Assembly: GCF_019218635.1 (NCBI RefSeq)
Contig: NZ_JAHUZB010000002.1
Location: forward strand, 496,001 to 560,000
Direction: 5' to 3'
Source: Enterococcus alishanensis
GTDB taxonomy: Bacteria; Bacillota; Bacilli; Lactobacillales; Enterococcaceae
DNA: 64,000 nt
The notes below the pieces were generated by a model. That model worked only from the letters and a program-made list of their open reading frames with translations, searched no databases and was not told the origin of the DNA. Shown here one piece after another: positions 54,496 to 64,000 of this stretch (position 1 is the stretch's first letter; every line of letters starts with the position of its first letter). A program made the position numbers and the translations under genes.

Positions 54496-56340
54496 TTAAA
54501 CAGCTTCAAGATTCTTTTTCTTTTTAGCGGCTTTCTCCCGTTCAGCTTTGTTTAGAATTTGTTTTCTCAAACGAATACTTTCAGGAGTTACTTCACAATA
54601 TTCATCATCGCCTAAAAATTCTAATGATTCTTCTAAAGTAAGAATTTTTGGACGTTTAATTACTGATGTTTGATCTTTGTTAGCAGATCGTACGTTAGTC
54701 ATTTGTTTTGCTTTAATAATATTTACGCCTAAATCTTTGTCACGACTATTTTCGCCGACAATCATGCCTTCATAAACATCTGTACCAGGTTCAACAAAGA
54801 CCGTTCCACGTTCTTCAACACTCATAATTGAATAAGTTGTCGCTTTACCAGTATCAACCGAAACCAAAGCACCATTACGACGTCCGCCGATGATAGCTTG
54901 AATCATTGGTAAATATTGATCGAACGTATGAGACATAATACCATAACCACGTGTCATTGATAAGAATTCTGTTGTAAATCCTAATAATCCACGAGCTGGA
55001 GCTAAGAAAATTAAACGCACTTGACCATTTCCTGAGTGAATCATGTCTTGCATTTCAGCTTTACGTTGACCTAAAGCTTCAATAACTGAACCCATGTATT
55101 CTTCAGGCGTATCAATTTGAACCCGTTCAAATGGTTCGCATTTTACACCATCAATCATTTTTTCAATTACTTCGGGACGAGAAACTTGTAATTCATAGCC
55201 TTCGCGACGCATGTTTTCAATTAAAATTGACAAATGCAATTCGCCACGACCAGAAACCGTCCAAGCATCTGGTGAATCCGTTTGTTCCACTTTTAATGAA
55301 ACATCGGTGTGAAGTTCTGACATTAGACGTTCTTCAATTTTACGAGAAGTCACAAATTTACCTTCACGGCCAGCAAAAGGAGAATTATTTACTAAGAATG
55401 TCATTTGTAATGTTGGTTCATCAATGTGTAAGATCGGTAAAGCATCTTGTTGATCAACGGGTGTAACAGTTTCACCAACGAAAATATCTTCCATTCCAGA
55501 AACAGCAATTAAATCGCCAGCTTTTGCTTCATCCACTTCTAAACGTTGTAAACCGAAGAAACCAAAGATTTTCGTTACACGGAAGTTTTTAACTGAACCA
55601 TCAAGTTTCAATACAGATACTTGATCGCCGACTTTAATTTTCCCACGGAAAATCCGTCCGATTCCGATACGTCCAACATAATCATTATAATCAAGTAAAG
55701 ATACTTGGAATTGTAAAGGTTCATCGGAATTATCAACGGGTGCTGGAATTTTTTCTACAATTGTGTCAAAAATAGGTTTCATTGTATGCTCTTGTTCAGC
55801 AGGATCATCAGATAGGCTAGATGTTCCATTGATAGCAGAAGCATAAATTACTGGGAATTCTAATTGGTCTTCATCTGCGCCTAATTCGATAAATAATTCT
55901 AACACTTCATCGACAACTTCTGCTGGACGAGCTGAAGGTTTGTCAATTTTATTTACTACTACGATTGGAATCAAATGTTGTTCCAACGCTTTTTTCAACA
56001 CAAAACGAGTTTGAGGCATTGTTCCTTCATAAGCATCCACTACTAAGACAACACCATCAACCATTTTCATGATTCGCTCAACTTCGCCACCGAAGTCCGC
56101 GTGTCCAGGTGTGTCCATAATATTGATTTTATAATCTTGGTAGTTTACTGCAGTATTTTTAGCTAAAATAGTAATGCCGCGTTCTTGTTCCAACGCATTA
56201 GAATCCATTGCACGTTCTTGTAAGCGGACATGACTATCTAAAGTATCGGATTGTTTTAACATTTCATCAACTAGGGTTGTTTTACCATGGTCAACGTGGG
56301 CAATAATTGCTACGTTGCGGATATCATTTCTGTATTTCAA
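54496..56340 (-). CDS. typA: Ribosome-associated GTPase TypA/BipA
   Basis: A 614-residue translational GTPase. G1 is [11 protein letters not shown] near residue 12, G2 includes RGITI, G3 [11 protein letters not shown] near 74, and G4 NKID near 129. The EF-G-like domains III and V and the C-terminal domain are full length. The start is a TTG at 56340: AAGGAG lies eight bases before it and the residues then read [18 protein letters not shown], the normal TypA start. The ATG seven codons earlier contains that ribosome binding site. TypA assists 50S assembly at low temperature. It is one gene with its own terminator. Confidence 0.95.
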   Translation of the reverse strand: MKYRNDIRNVAIIAHVDHGKTTLVDEMLKQSDTLDSHVRLQERAMDSNALEQERGITILAKNTAVNYQDYKINIMDTPGHADFGGEVERIMKMVDGVVLVVDAYEGTMPQTRFVLKKALEQHLIPIVVVNKIDKPSARPAEVVDEVLELFIELGADEDQLEFPVIYASAINGTSSLSDDPAEQEHTMKPIFDTIVEKIPAPVDNSDEPLQFQVSLLDYNDYVGRIGIGRIFRGKIKVGDQVSVLKLDGSVKNFRVTKIFGFFGLQRLEVDEAKAGDLIAVSGMEDIFVGETVTPVDQQDALPILHIDEPTLQMTFLVNNSPFAGREGKFVTSRKIEERLMSELHTDVSLKVEQTDSPDAWTVSGRGELHLSILIENMRREGYELQVSRPEVIEKMIDGVKCEPFERVQIDTPEEYMGSVIEALGQRKAEMQDMIHSGNGQVRLIFLAPARGLLGFTTEFLSMTRGYGIMSHTFDQYLPMIQAIIGGRRNGALVSVDTGKATTYSIMSVEERGTVFVEPGTDVYEGMIVGENSRDKDLGVNIIKAKQMTNVRSANKDQTSVIKRPKILTLEESLEFLGDDEYCEVTPESIRLRKQILNKAEREKAAKKKKNLEAV

Positions 56341-56458
56341 TTTTTTTGCTCCTTTTCTCATAACACAAGACTTGCACAGTTGTTGATTATAGCAGATAAG
56401 CAGTTAAAATGTTAGTAAAAGATTTTCATTTTTTCAGAAAATATCTTTTACTTAAGTT

Positions 56459-57217
56459 TTAAATATCATATTCTGTTATTTCTGACATCACTGCCTGTGT
56501 GCCGCCTTTAAAAAATTCTCGACCGTTAAAGCTTAATGGTTGATCCTGGAACCCACTAAACGCCATATCAAACTGTTGCATCATGACGATTCCAGCCGCG
56601 TAATCCCAGGGACTTAAACGACTAATATAGCCGTTTTGAGTGCCTTTTAAGATTGCAATAAAATCTAAGCCCGCACAGCCTAAGATTCTCACACCCATTG
56701 CTTCTCGGCCGATTTCTTTCGTATGGAATTTATTTTCACCTGTTACTAGAGATACGCCCATACCGATTAGTCCATCTGCTAATTTTGTATTAGCCGGTTT
56801 AGGCAATTCTTTTCGGTTATGGAAAACTTTACCGAGCTTAGGACCACCCCAAAACAAATCATCTCGCATTACATCATAAATAAATCCTAATTGCCCGATG
56901 CCCTCTTCAAAAACCGCAATCATAATACAAAAATTCTCTTTTTGTAAAACAAAGTTCATCGTTCCATCAATCGGGTCAATCACAAAAACACGACCATTAG
57001 AAATATCGGTCTGATCTTGACCGTTCTCTTCACCTAAGATATGTGCATCAGGATCATAGGTTCTTATTTTATCTACCAAAAAATCTTGGGTTTCTTTATC
57101 GACATTTGTCACTAAGTCAGTGCGTCCATTTTTTTCATCAATTACTAATTCATCATTTAAAGCCGCTTTAATCTTTTCTGCTGCTTGATAAATCCACTGA
57201 ATAATTTCATTTTCCAT
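56459..57217 (-). CDS. Inositol monophosphatase family protein
   Basis: A 252-residue metal-dependent phosphatase. It shows GEEN near residue 67, the DPIDGTMNFV motif near 83-92 with metal-binding Asp residues, and SPWDYAAGIVM near 201. ENEIIQWIYQAAEKIKAAL is a typical start. The start at 57217 has AGAGGAGAAGTTTGT ahead; the 41-residue extension overlaps the UPF0223 gene in another frame and is rejected. It matches yktC in the conserved order. Substrate unknown. Confidence 0.88.
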   Translation of the reverse strand: MENEIIQWIYQAAEKIKAALNDELVIDEKNGRTDLVTNVDKETQDFLVDKIRTYDPDAHILGEENGQDQTDISNGRVFVIDPIDGTMNFVLQKENFCIMIAVFEEGIGQLGFIYDVMRDDLFWGGPKLGKVFHNRKELPKPANTKLADGLIGMGVSLVTGENKFHTKEIGREAMGVRILGCAGLDFIAILKGTQNGYISRLSPWDYAAGIVMMQQFDMAFSGFQDQPLSFNGREFFKGGTQAVMSEITEYDI

Positions 57218-57230
57218 ACAAACTTCTCCT

Positions 57231-57500
57231 CTACATTTTAAATCGCTTTTGCTGTGTATTTTTAGCTGTTTTAACTGATTGGTACAAAGAATAGCCACTT
57301 GTTTGTTCAAAGCTTCGACCGATTCGTTTTTCTTCACCAATACTTTTTACAACAGTTTTGAAGTCCTTGTAGCCAGCTAGAAACGTGTCAGTTTGGATTC
57401 CTTCTTCATATGCTTTTTCAACTAAATTTAAAAATTGGACAACTGTCACCATTTCTTCAGTACTCCAGTCATCATCTAAGGGATAGCTATAATTATCCAT
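57231..57500 (-). CDS. UPF0223 family protein (YktA-like)
   Basis: An 89-residue helical protein with SYPLDDDWSTEEMVTVVQFL, KAYEEGIQTDTFLAGYKDFK and SIGEEKRIGRSFEQTSGYS, the UPF0223 pattern. ATG at 57500 has GGAGGGAGATCA upstream; the longer frame runs through the lpd terminator. It is followed 13 bases later by the phosphatase gene, forming an operon. Function unknown. Confidence 0.88.
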   Translation of the reverse strand: MDNYSYPLDDDWSTEEMVTVVQFLNLVEKAYEEGIQTDTFLAGYKDFKTVVKSIGEEKRIGRSFEQTSGYSLYQSVKTAKNTQQKRFKM

Positions 57501-57537
57501 TGATCTCCCTCCATTCTTAATTAGTTTAACAGTATCA

Positions 57538-57569
57538 AAAAAAAAGTCGAGTGTCTCCACCCGACTTTT
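57538..57569 (-). terminator. Terminator of the pdh operon
   Basis: Stem AAAAGTCGGGTG / CACTCGACTTTT with one G-T pair and GAGA loop, followed by a long T run on the minus strand. Confidence 0.9.
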
Positions 57570-57582
57570 CACTGATTAAAAA

Positions 57583-58989
57583 TTAAATATGGATTGGTAA
57601 ACCTAGAGCAAGTTCAGCAGCATCCATGGTAATTTCTCCTAAAGAAGGATGAGGATGAATTGTTAAAGCAATGTCTTCAGCATTCATTCCTGATTCTATC
57701 GCTAGGGCTAATTCCGAAACCATGTCACTTGCACCTACACCAGCAATTTGTGCACCGACAATCACATTATCTTCGACTGTCGTAACTAAACGAATAAATC
57801 CTTCAGTTTTAGCTAAAGATAATGCACGACCGTTACCAGAAAATGGGAATTTATAGCTTTTAGCTTCAATACCGGCAGCTTTCGCTTCTTTAATTGTTAA
57901 ACCAACAGAAGCAAGTTCTGGATCAGTAAATGCAACAGCTGGCATAGCTTTATAATCAATCGCTACTTTTTTACCAGAAATTGCCTCTGCAACAATTTTA
58001 GCTTCATAACTTGCTTTGTGAGCTAAAGCTGCTCCTGGTGTAATATCACCAATAGCATAAATATTAGGTACATTTGTACGTCCTTGATTATCGACTTCAA
58101 TCAAGCCACGATCAGCAATCTCAACACCTGCTTGTTCTAAGCCCATATCATTTGTATTGGCACGACGTCCAACAGTCACCATTACGTAGTCTGCTTCGAT
58201 CGTTTCTTCTTTACCGTCTACTTCATAACGAACACTAACGCTATCGCCATTATCAATAGCTTCACGAGCCATTGCAGAAGTAATAACTTTTACCCCTTTT
58301 TTGGCAAAATCATCTTCTACCAATTTCACCATATCTTTTTCATAAGTTGGTAAAATTTGAGGTGTTCCTTCAAGGATTGTTACTTCAGCACCAAGGTTTG
58401 CATATGCGCCACCTAGTTCAGCACCGATAACACCGCCACCGATGATGATGAATTTTTTCGGTACTTCTGGCAAGTTCAATCCACCAGTTGAATCTAAAAT
58501 TCTACCGCCAAATTTAAATCCTGGAATCTCAATTGGACGTGAACCGGTCGCAACAATCGCATTGTTAAACGAATAAGTTTGCGCAGAATCGGGATGAATC
58601 ACTCGCAAAGTATGATCATCAACAAAAAAAGCTTCTCCTTCAATGATTTCAACTTTGTGTTTTTTCAATAAGAATTTGACGCCTGAAGTTAATTTGTTAA
58701 CGACACCATTTTCTTTCCAATCTTGTGTTTTTGCAAAATCTAATTTTACATTTTCACTAGTTACACCAAACAAACTAGAATCCAATGAATCTTGATAATG
58801 ATGTCCAGCAGAAATTAACGCTTTTGATGGGATACAGCCGACGTTTAAACAAACGCCGCCGATAAATTCTCGTTCAATAATTGCAACGGTTTGACCCATT
58901 TCTGCTGCACGAATTGCAGCAACATATCCTCCAGGTCCTGAACCAATTACAACTGTGTCTAATTCAATGGCAAAATCTCCAACTACCAT
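57583..58989 (-). CDS. pdhD: Dihydrolipoamide dehydrogenase (E3)
   Basis: A 468-residue FAD enzyme of the pyruvate dehydrogenase complex that reoxidises the lipoyl arms. It has [15 protein letters not shown] near residue 12 (FAD), the redox disulfide in [15 protein letters not shown] near 41-54, [12 protein letters not shown] near 181 (NAD), YAIGDITPG near 313, and the C-terminal HPHPSLGEI with catalytic His-Glu. It is last of the pdhA-B-C-D operon. Its gap after E2 is only seven bases. Confidence 0.96.
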   Translation of the reverse strand: MVVGDFAIELDTVVIGSGPGGYVAAIRAAEMGQTVAIIEREFIGGVCLNVGCIPSKALISAGHHYQDSLDSSLFGVTSENVKLDFAKTQDWKENGVVNKLTSGVKFLLKKHKVEIIEGEAFFVDDHTLRVIHPDSAQTYSFNNAIVATGSRPIEIPGFKFGGRILDSTGGLNLPEVPKKFIIIGGGVIGAELGGAYANLGAEVTILEGTPQILPTYEKDMVKLVEDDFAKKGVKVITSAMAREAIDNGDSVSVRYEVDGKEETIEADYVMVTVGRRANTNDMGLEQAGVEIADRGLIEVDNQGRTNVPNIYAIGDITPGAALAHKASYEAKIVAEAISGKKVAIDYKAMPAVAFTDPELASVGLTIKEAKAAGIEAKSYKFPFSGNGRALSLAKTEGFIRLVTTVEDNVIVGAQIAGVGASDMVSELALAIESGMNAEDIALTIHPHPSLGEITMDAAELALGLPIHI

Positions 58990-58996
58990 GTTTCTA

Positions 58997-60646
58997 TCAT
59001 CCTTCCATTAAAAGTAATTCTGGGTCAGCCAATAGACGTTTAATATTGTTCATGGCTTTTTGAGCAGTAGCGCCATCGACGATTCGGTGGTCAAAACTTA
59101 ATGACAATTTCATCACGCGACCGACAGCTAATTCACCATCAGCATTTACAATCGGTTCTTGTGTAATCGTTCCAACACCTAAAATCGCAACTTCAGGATA
59201 ATTGATAACTGGTGTGAACCAGCCGCCACCAACAGAACCAATATTGGAAATAGTAATTGTTCCATTGCGCATATCTTCAGCTGCTAATTTACCTTCAATT
59301 GCTTCAGCAGCTTTATTATTGATCTCATCAGCAATTTGGAACATCCCTTTTGTATCAGCATTTTTTACGTTTGGTACATATAAACCATGATCAGTATCGG
59401 TAGCGATGCCGATATTATAATAATTTTTGTAAACAATTTCTTGGGCTGCATCATCAATTGACGCATTCAAGATTGGGAATTTTTTAACTGTTGCAGTTAA
59501 AGCTTTCACCACATAAGGTAAGAAAGTTAATTTTGTACCATTGTCTAAAGCGACTTGTTTAAATTTCTTACGGTGATCCCAAAGTTTAGATACTTCTACA
59601 TCATCATGCAAAGTAACATGTGGTGCAGTATGTTTGCTATTCACCATCGCCTTAGCAATTGCTTTACGAGTTGGTGTCATTTTTTCTCTTGTTTCTGCTT
59701 CGCCCATATTTGAAACGAACGGTTTAGCTGGCGCTGCTGGTGCACTTGGCTGTGCAGGAGTAGTACCAGTAGGTGTTGATTCAGTAGCTGGAGTTGGTGT
59801 ATTTGCTACTGGCGCTGCATTTCCACCTGCTAGGAAGGCATCAATATCAGCTTTTGTTGTACGACCACCTTTACCAGTTGCCGCAACAGCTGTGATATCT
59901 ACATCTTTTTCACGGGCATATTGACGAACAGATGGCATTGCCAAAACATTTTTATTTGGGTCACTTGCTGCAACAACACCAGTTGATTTTGGTGCTTCTG
60001 CTGCAACGGGAGCTGCCGGAGTTTCAGCTGCAGCTGGCGCTGCTGATGCACTATCGTTATGACCTGGTGCATCGATTTCGACTAAAACATCGCCTACATT
60101 TGCCACTGTTCCTTCAGGTACGATGACATTTTTAACCGTTCCAGTAACTGGAGACGGAATTTCTTCAACTGATTTATCATTTTGTACTTCTAATAAAGTA
60201 TCATCTTCGTTAATTGTATCGCCGGCTTTGACAAACCACTTAACGATTTCGCCTTCAGCAATACCTTCGCCGATATCAGGTAATTTAAATTGGAAAACAC
60301 CGCCGCCAGATGAACTTGAACCTGATTCTACTACCGGTTCAGCTGCAGGACTTTCTGGTGTTTGTTCTGTAGCAACAACACCACTATCACCTTCGTTATC
60401 TTCGTGACCAGGTGCGTCGATTTCAACTAGAACATCGCCTACATTAGCCACTGTTCCTTCTGAAACTAAAATATTTTTCACCGTACCTGTCACTGGTGAT
60501 GGAATTTCTTCAACTGATTTATCATTTTGAACTTCTAACAAAGTATCATCTTCATTAATTGTGTCACCTGGTTTTACAAACCATTTAACGATTTCGCCTT
60601 CTGCGATTCCCTCGCCAATATCAGGCAGTTTAAATTGAAAAGCCAT
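58997..60646 (-). CDS. pdhC: Dihydrolipoamide acetyltransferase (E2), two lipoyl domains
   Basis: A 549-residue core subunit. Two near-identical lipoyl domains (about residues 1-80 and 116-195) each hold [12 protein letters not shown], with the lipoylated Lys, and are parted by Ala/Pro/Glu-rich linkers. A peripheral-subunit-binding domain follows ([18 protein letters not shown] near 240), then the acetyltransferase domain with [10 protein letters not shown] and the final [11 protein letters not shown], whose His is catalytic. The DNA of the two lipoyl segments is a long direct repeat (about 60100-60300 and 60440-60646). Confidence 0.96.
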   Translation of the reverse strand: MAFQFKLPDIGEGIAEGEIVKWFVKPGDTINEDDTLLEVQNDKSVEEIPSPVTGTVKNILVSEGTVANVGDVLVEIDAPGHEDNEGDSGVVATEQTPESPAAEPVVESGSSSSGGGVFQFKLPDIGEGIAEGEIVKWFVKAGDTINEDDTLLEVQNDKSVEEIPSPVTGTVKNVIVPEGTVANVGDVLVEIDAPGHNDSASAAPAAAETPAAPVAAEAPKSTGVVAASDPNKNVLAMPSVRQYAREKDVDITAVAATGKGGRTTKADIDAFLAGGNAAPVANTPTPATESTPTGTTPAQPSAPAAPAKPFVSNMGEAETREKMTPTRKAIAKAMVNSKHTAPHVTLHDDVEVSKLWDHRKKFKQVALDNGTKLTFLPYVVKALTATVKKFPILNASIDDAAQEIVYKNYYNIGIATDTDHGLYVPNVKNADTKGMFQIADEINNKAAEAIEGKLAAEDMRNGTITISNIGSVGGGWFTPVINYPEVAILGVGTITQEPIVNADGELAVGRVMKLSLSFDHRIVDGATAQKAMNNIKRLLADPELLLMEG

Positions 60647-60665
60647 GCTTATCTCGCTCCTTTAA

Positions 60666-61643
60666 TTAAAATTCTACGATTTCTTTTACTTTTGCTTCAA
60701 TATCGCTAGCATTTGGTAACCAGATACCTTCCGCTTGACCAAATGGGAAAATTGTATCTGGGGCAGAAACACGTCCAATCGGAGCTTCTAGGGATAATAC
60801 AGCTCTTTCAGAAATTTCAGAAACTACTTGTGCACCGACACCGGCTTGTTTTTGTGCTTCTTGTACAACAACCACTCGACCAGTTTTTTCAACTGATTTG
60901 ATAATTGTTTCAACATCTAGAGGAGCAACTGTTCTAAGATCAATAATTTCAACGTTGATATTTTCTTTTGCTAAATTATCGGCTGCTTTTATAGCTTCAC
61001 GAACCATTGCGCCATAAGTAATAATTGAAACATCACTACCTTCACGAGTTACAGCAGCTTTATCTAAAGGTACTTCATAAATTCCTTCTGGCACTTCTTC
61101 ACGGAACGAACGATACAATTTCATATGTTCTAGATAAACAACTGGATCATTGTTACGAATTGAAGAAATCAATAATCCTTTTGCATCATATGGATTTGAT
61201 GGGATAACTACTCGCAAACCGGGAGATTGAGCCATCAAGCCTTCTAAATTATCAGAGTGAAGTTCAGGTGTATGCACACCACCACCAAAAGGTGAACGAA
61301 TAGTGACTGGTAAATGACGTGTACCACCCATACGGTAACGAGTGCGAGCCATTTGACCTACTACTTCATCCATCGTTTCAAAAACGAAACCAAAGAATTG
61401 AATTTCTGGAACAGCGCGAAAACCTTCTAAAGCCAAACCAAACGCTAAACCACCAATTCCTGACTCAGCTAAAGGTGTATCAAAAACGCGTTCTTCTCCA
61501 TGTTTTGCTTGTAATCCTTCAGTCGCACGGAATACACCACCGTTTTTACCAACATCTTCACCGAAAACTAATACATTTTCGTCTTTTTCTAGCATTAAAT
61601 CAAGAGCATCAGTGATGGCTTGAATCATTGTTTTTTGGGCCAT
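60666..61643 (-). CDS. pdhB: Pyruvate dehydrogenase E1 beta
   Basis: A 325-residue subunit of the thiamine diphosphate-dependent E1. It has [18 protein letters not shown] near residue 27, [19 protein letters not shown] near 54 (with the TPP-activating Glu), [15 protein letters not shown] near 121, and [12 protein letters not shown] near 258. AAGGAGTCGAAATAATC precedes the ATG. Two bases separate it from pdhA. Confidence 0.96.
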   Translation of the reverse strand: MAQKTMIQAITDALDLMLEKDENVLVFGEDVGKNGGVFRATEGLQAKHGEERVFDTPLAESGIGGLAFGLALEGFRAVPEIQFFGFVFETMDEVVGQMARTRYRMGGTRHLPVTIRSPFGGGVHTPELHSDNLEGLMAQSPGLRVVIPSNPYDAKGLLISSIRNNDPVVYLEHMKLYRSFREEVPEGIYEVPLDKAAVTREGSDVSIITYGAMVREAIKAADNLAKENINVEIIDLRTVAPLDVETIIKSVEKTGRVVVVQEAQKQAGVGAQVVSEISERAVLSLEAPIGRVSAPDTIFPFGQAEGIWLPNASDIEAKVKEIVEF

Positions 61644-61645
61644 GA

Positions 61646-63080
<1,435 letters not shown>

Positions 63081-63084
63081 TGCT

Positions 63085-63124
63085 ATAAAAAAAGAAACAG
63101 AGCAACTATAAAAGTCACTCTGTT
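63085..63124 (-). terminator. Terminator of the magnesium ATPase gene
   Basis: Stem AACAGAG / CTCTGTT extended by further imperfect pairs, with a T-rich tail on the minus strand. Confidence 0.75.
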
Positions 63125-63130
63125 ATAATT

Positions 63131-64000
63131 TTAAACCCATTCACCAGCAATTTTGATATATATTTTTTTCCCAATCTGCACTGCAATTAAATAGCCAACA
63201 ACAATTAAGAAATACCATACCCAATAGGCATTAGGTAATGCTACAAAATCAAATTGCGCTCTTATTGGCGTGATCACAATAATAATACCAACCACTACTG
63301 CAGCCAGTAGACTAGCCAAAACTTGTGGTGCCGGACGACTTTGAATAAATGGAATTTTTCTAGTTCTTACCATTAAAACTACTAAGGCTTGCGTCGTTAA
63401 ACCTACAACAAACCAACCTGTTTGAAATAGATTTTGATTTCCTATTGTATTTGCGCCAAAAACATACCACATTAAGACAAAAGTTAAGATATCAAAAATC
63501 GAACTGATTGGACCAATACAAACCGTAAATTTCAACAAACCTTTTGTTTCCCACTTTGTTGGTTTAACTAATTCTTCTTCATCCACATTATCCCAAGGAA
63601 TTGTTAGCTGAGCAATGTCATAAATTAAGTTTTGCAATAAAAGTTGCATGGACAACATTGGTAAAAATGGTAGGAAGGCACTAGCAACTAAAATTGAAAA
63701 GACATTCCCAAAATTTGAACTAATCGTAATTTTAATATATTTCATCATATTACTAAATACTCGCCGGCCTTCTAACACACCGCTTTCTAAAACGGTTAAG
63801 CTTTTTTCCAACAAAATAATCGAGCTGGCATCTTTGGTAATATCAGCAGCTGTATCAACCGATATCCCCACATCGGCTTTTCTTAAAGCTGGTGCATCAT
63901 TAATTCCATCTCCCATAAAACCAACCGTGTGGCCTTTTGTTTGTAAATTTTCAATAATCCGAGCTTTTTGCATTGGATTTAATTTTGCAAATAAATTAGT
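63131..64000 (-). CDS. mgtA: Magnesium-translocating P-type ATPase, C-terminal part (partial)
   Basis: Reads to the window edge; the first visible residues TNLFAKLNPMQKARII are the MgtA-type segment before the hinge. GHTVGFMGDGINDAPALRKADVGISV follows, then about five membrane segments (for example FGNVFSILVASAFLPFLPMLSMQLLLQNLIYD). DNVDEEELVKPTKW and the final helices agree with MgtA/MgtB type IIIB ATPases that import Mg2+. The phosphorylation site and N-terminal part lie beyond the window. It has its own terminator before the pdh operon. Confidence 0.88.
   Translation of the reverse strand, partial: TNLFAKLNPMQKARIIENLQTKGHTVGFMGDGINDAPALRKADVGISVDTAADITKDASSIILLEKSLTVLESGVLEGRRVFSNMMKYIKITISSNFGNVFSILVASAFLPFLPMLSMQLLLQNLIYDIAQLTIPWDNVDEEELVKPTKWETKGLLKFTVCIGPISSIFDILTFVLMWYVFGANTIGNQNLFQTGWFVVGLTTQALVVLMVRTRKIPFIQSRPAPQVLASLLAAVVVGIIIVITPIRAQFDFVALPNAYWVWYFLIVVGYLIAVQIGKKIYIKIAGEWV

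Noticed and set aside
59634-60407. Long plus-strand open frames opposite the pdhC gene
   Set aside because: They are shadows of the Ala/Pro-rich linker coding strand and lack ribosome binding sites and recognisable protein features.
59900-60646. Long direct repeat on the DNA as a mobile or recombining element
   Set aside because: It is the coding sequence of the two lipoyl domains of pdhC, a normal internal duplication of this protein.

Overview
The window is a continuous stretch of a low-GC Gram-positive chromosome. It is best explained as a lactic acid bacterium of the Enterococcaceae, most likely Enterococcus. The main reasons are a class B low-affinity penicillin-binding protein of the E. 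faecium Pbp5 type, an LCP (LytR-CpsA-Psr) gene directly after aroA-aroK-pheA, complete pyruvate dehydrogenase and pyruvate carboxylase genes, strong AGGAGG ribosome binding sites, several TTG starts, and AT-rich intergenic DNA with A/T-tailed terminators. The species cannot be fixed by reading. No rRNA, tRNA, CRISPR array, insertion sequence or complete prophage was seen.

Layout. 1-2.9 kb: end of the aromatic amino acid operon (tyrA end, aroA, aroK, pheA). 2.9-5.1 kb: LCP wall ligase and a DegV lipid-binding protein. 5.1-7.9 kb: a two-gene unit of a DUF6530-like protein and a one-chain AAA+/VWA protein resembling fused CobS and CobT, with a perfect palindrome at its promoter. 8-9.8 kb: UPF0340 protein, then an ECF substrate-binding subunit and pyridoxine kinase. 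10-13.4 kb: accessory region with an SDR-fold protein, small membrane proteins, a GNAT enzyme, a GC-richer structured island and a frameshifted Mrr-type nuclease. 13.7-21.4 kb (minus): asnB, two acidic/coiled-coil orphans, a secreted DUF1002-like protein and pbp5. 21.4-24.2 kb: guanylate-kinase-like gene opposite an overlapping operon of an MmcB-like nuclease, an sce7725-like protein and a fused GNAT. 24.3-28.1 kb: fused permease/binding-protein ABC importer (OpuC/EgtUV type) overlapping a flavin disulfide reductase-like gene. 28-38 kb: housekeeping and stress genes (metal-sulfur assembly factor, YitT, YajQ, nuclease-helicase, lone holin-like protein, MBL hydrolase, histidine phosphatase, UppP, P1B-4 metal exporter).

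38-62.8 kb is an old Firmicute backbone. It comprises rpsT, holA, comEC-EB-EA, then sepM-coaD-rsmD-ylbG-ylbF-ylbC-like-pyc-ftsW-ylaN (apparently one long minus-strand operon), typA, an inositol monophosphatase, UPF0223 and pdhD-C-B-A. The order closely follows Bacillus subtilis. The clear interruption is a secreted 5'-nucleotidase with three C-terminal repeats between ylaN and typA, carrying its own terminator and a CcpA-type cre site. The window ends inside a magnesium-type P-ATPase gene.

The best candidates for something undescribed are the palindrome-controlled DUF6530/AAA-VWA pair (5.1-7.9 kb), the MmcB-like/sce7725-like/GNAT operon (21.9-24.2 kb), and the translational coupling of a fused thiol/betaine-type importer with a flavin disulfide reductase-like protein (24.3-28.1 kb). 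All functional claims for these are inference from motifs and context.
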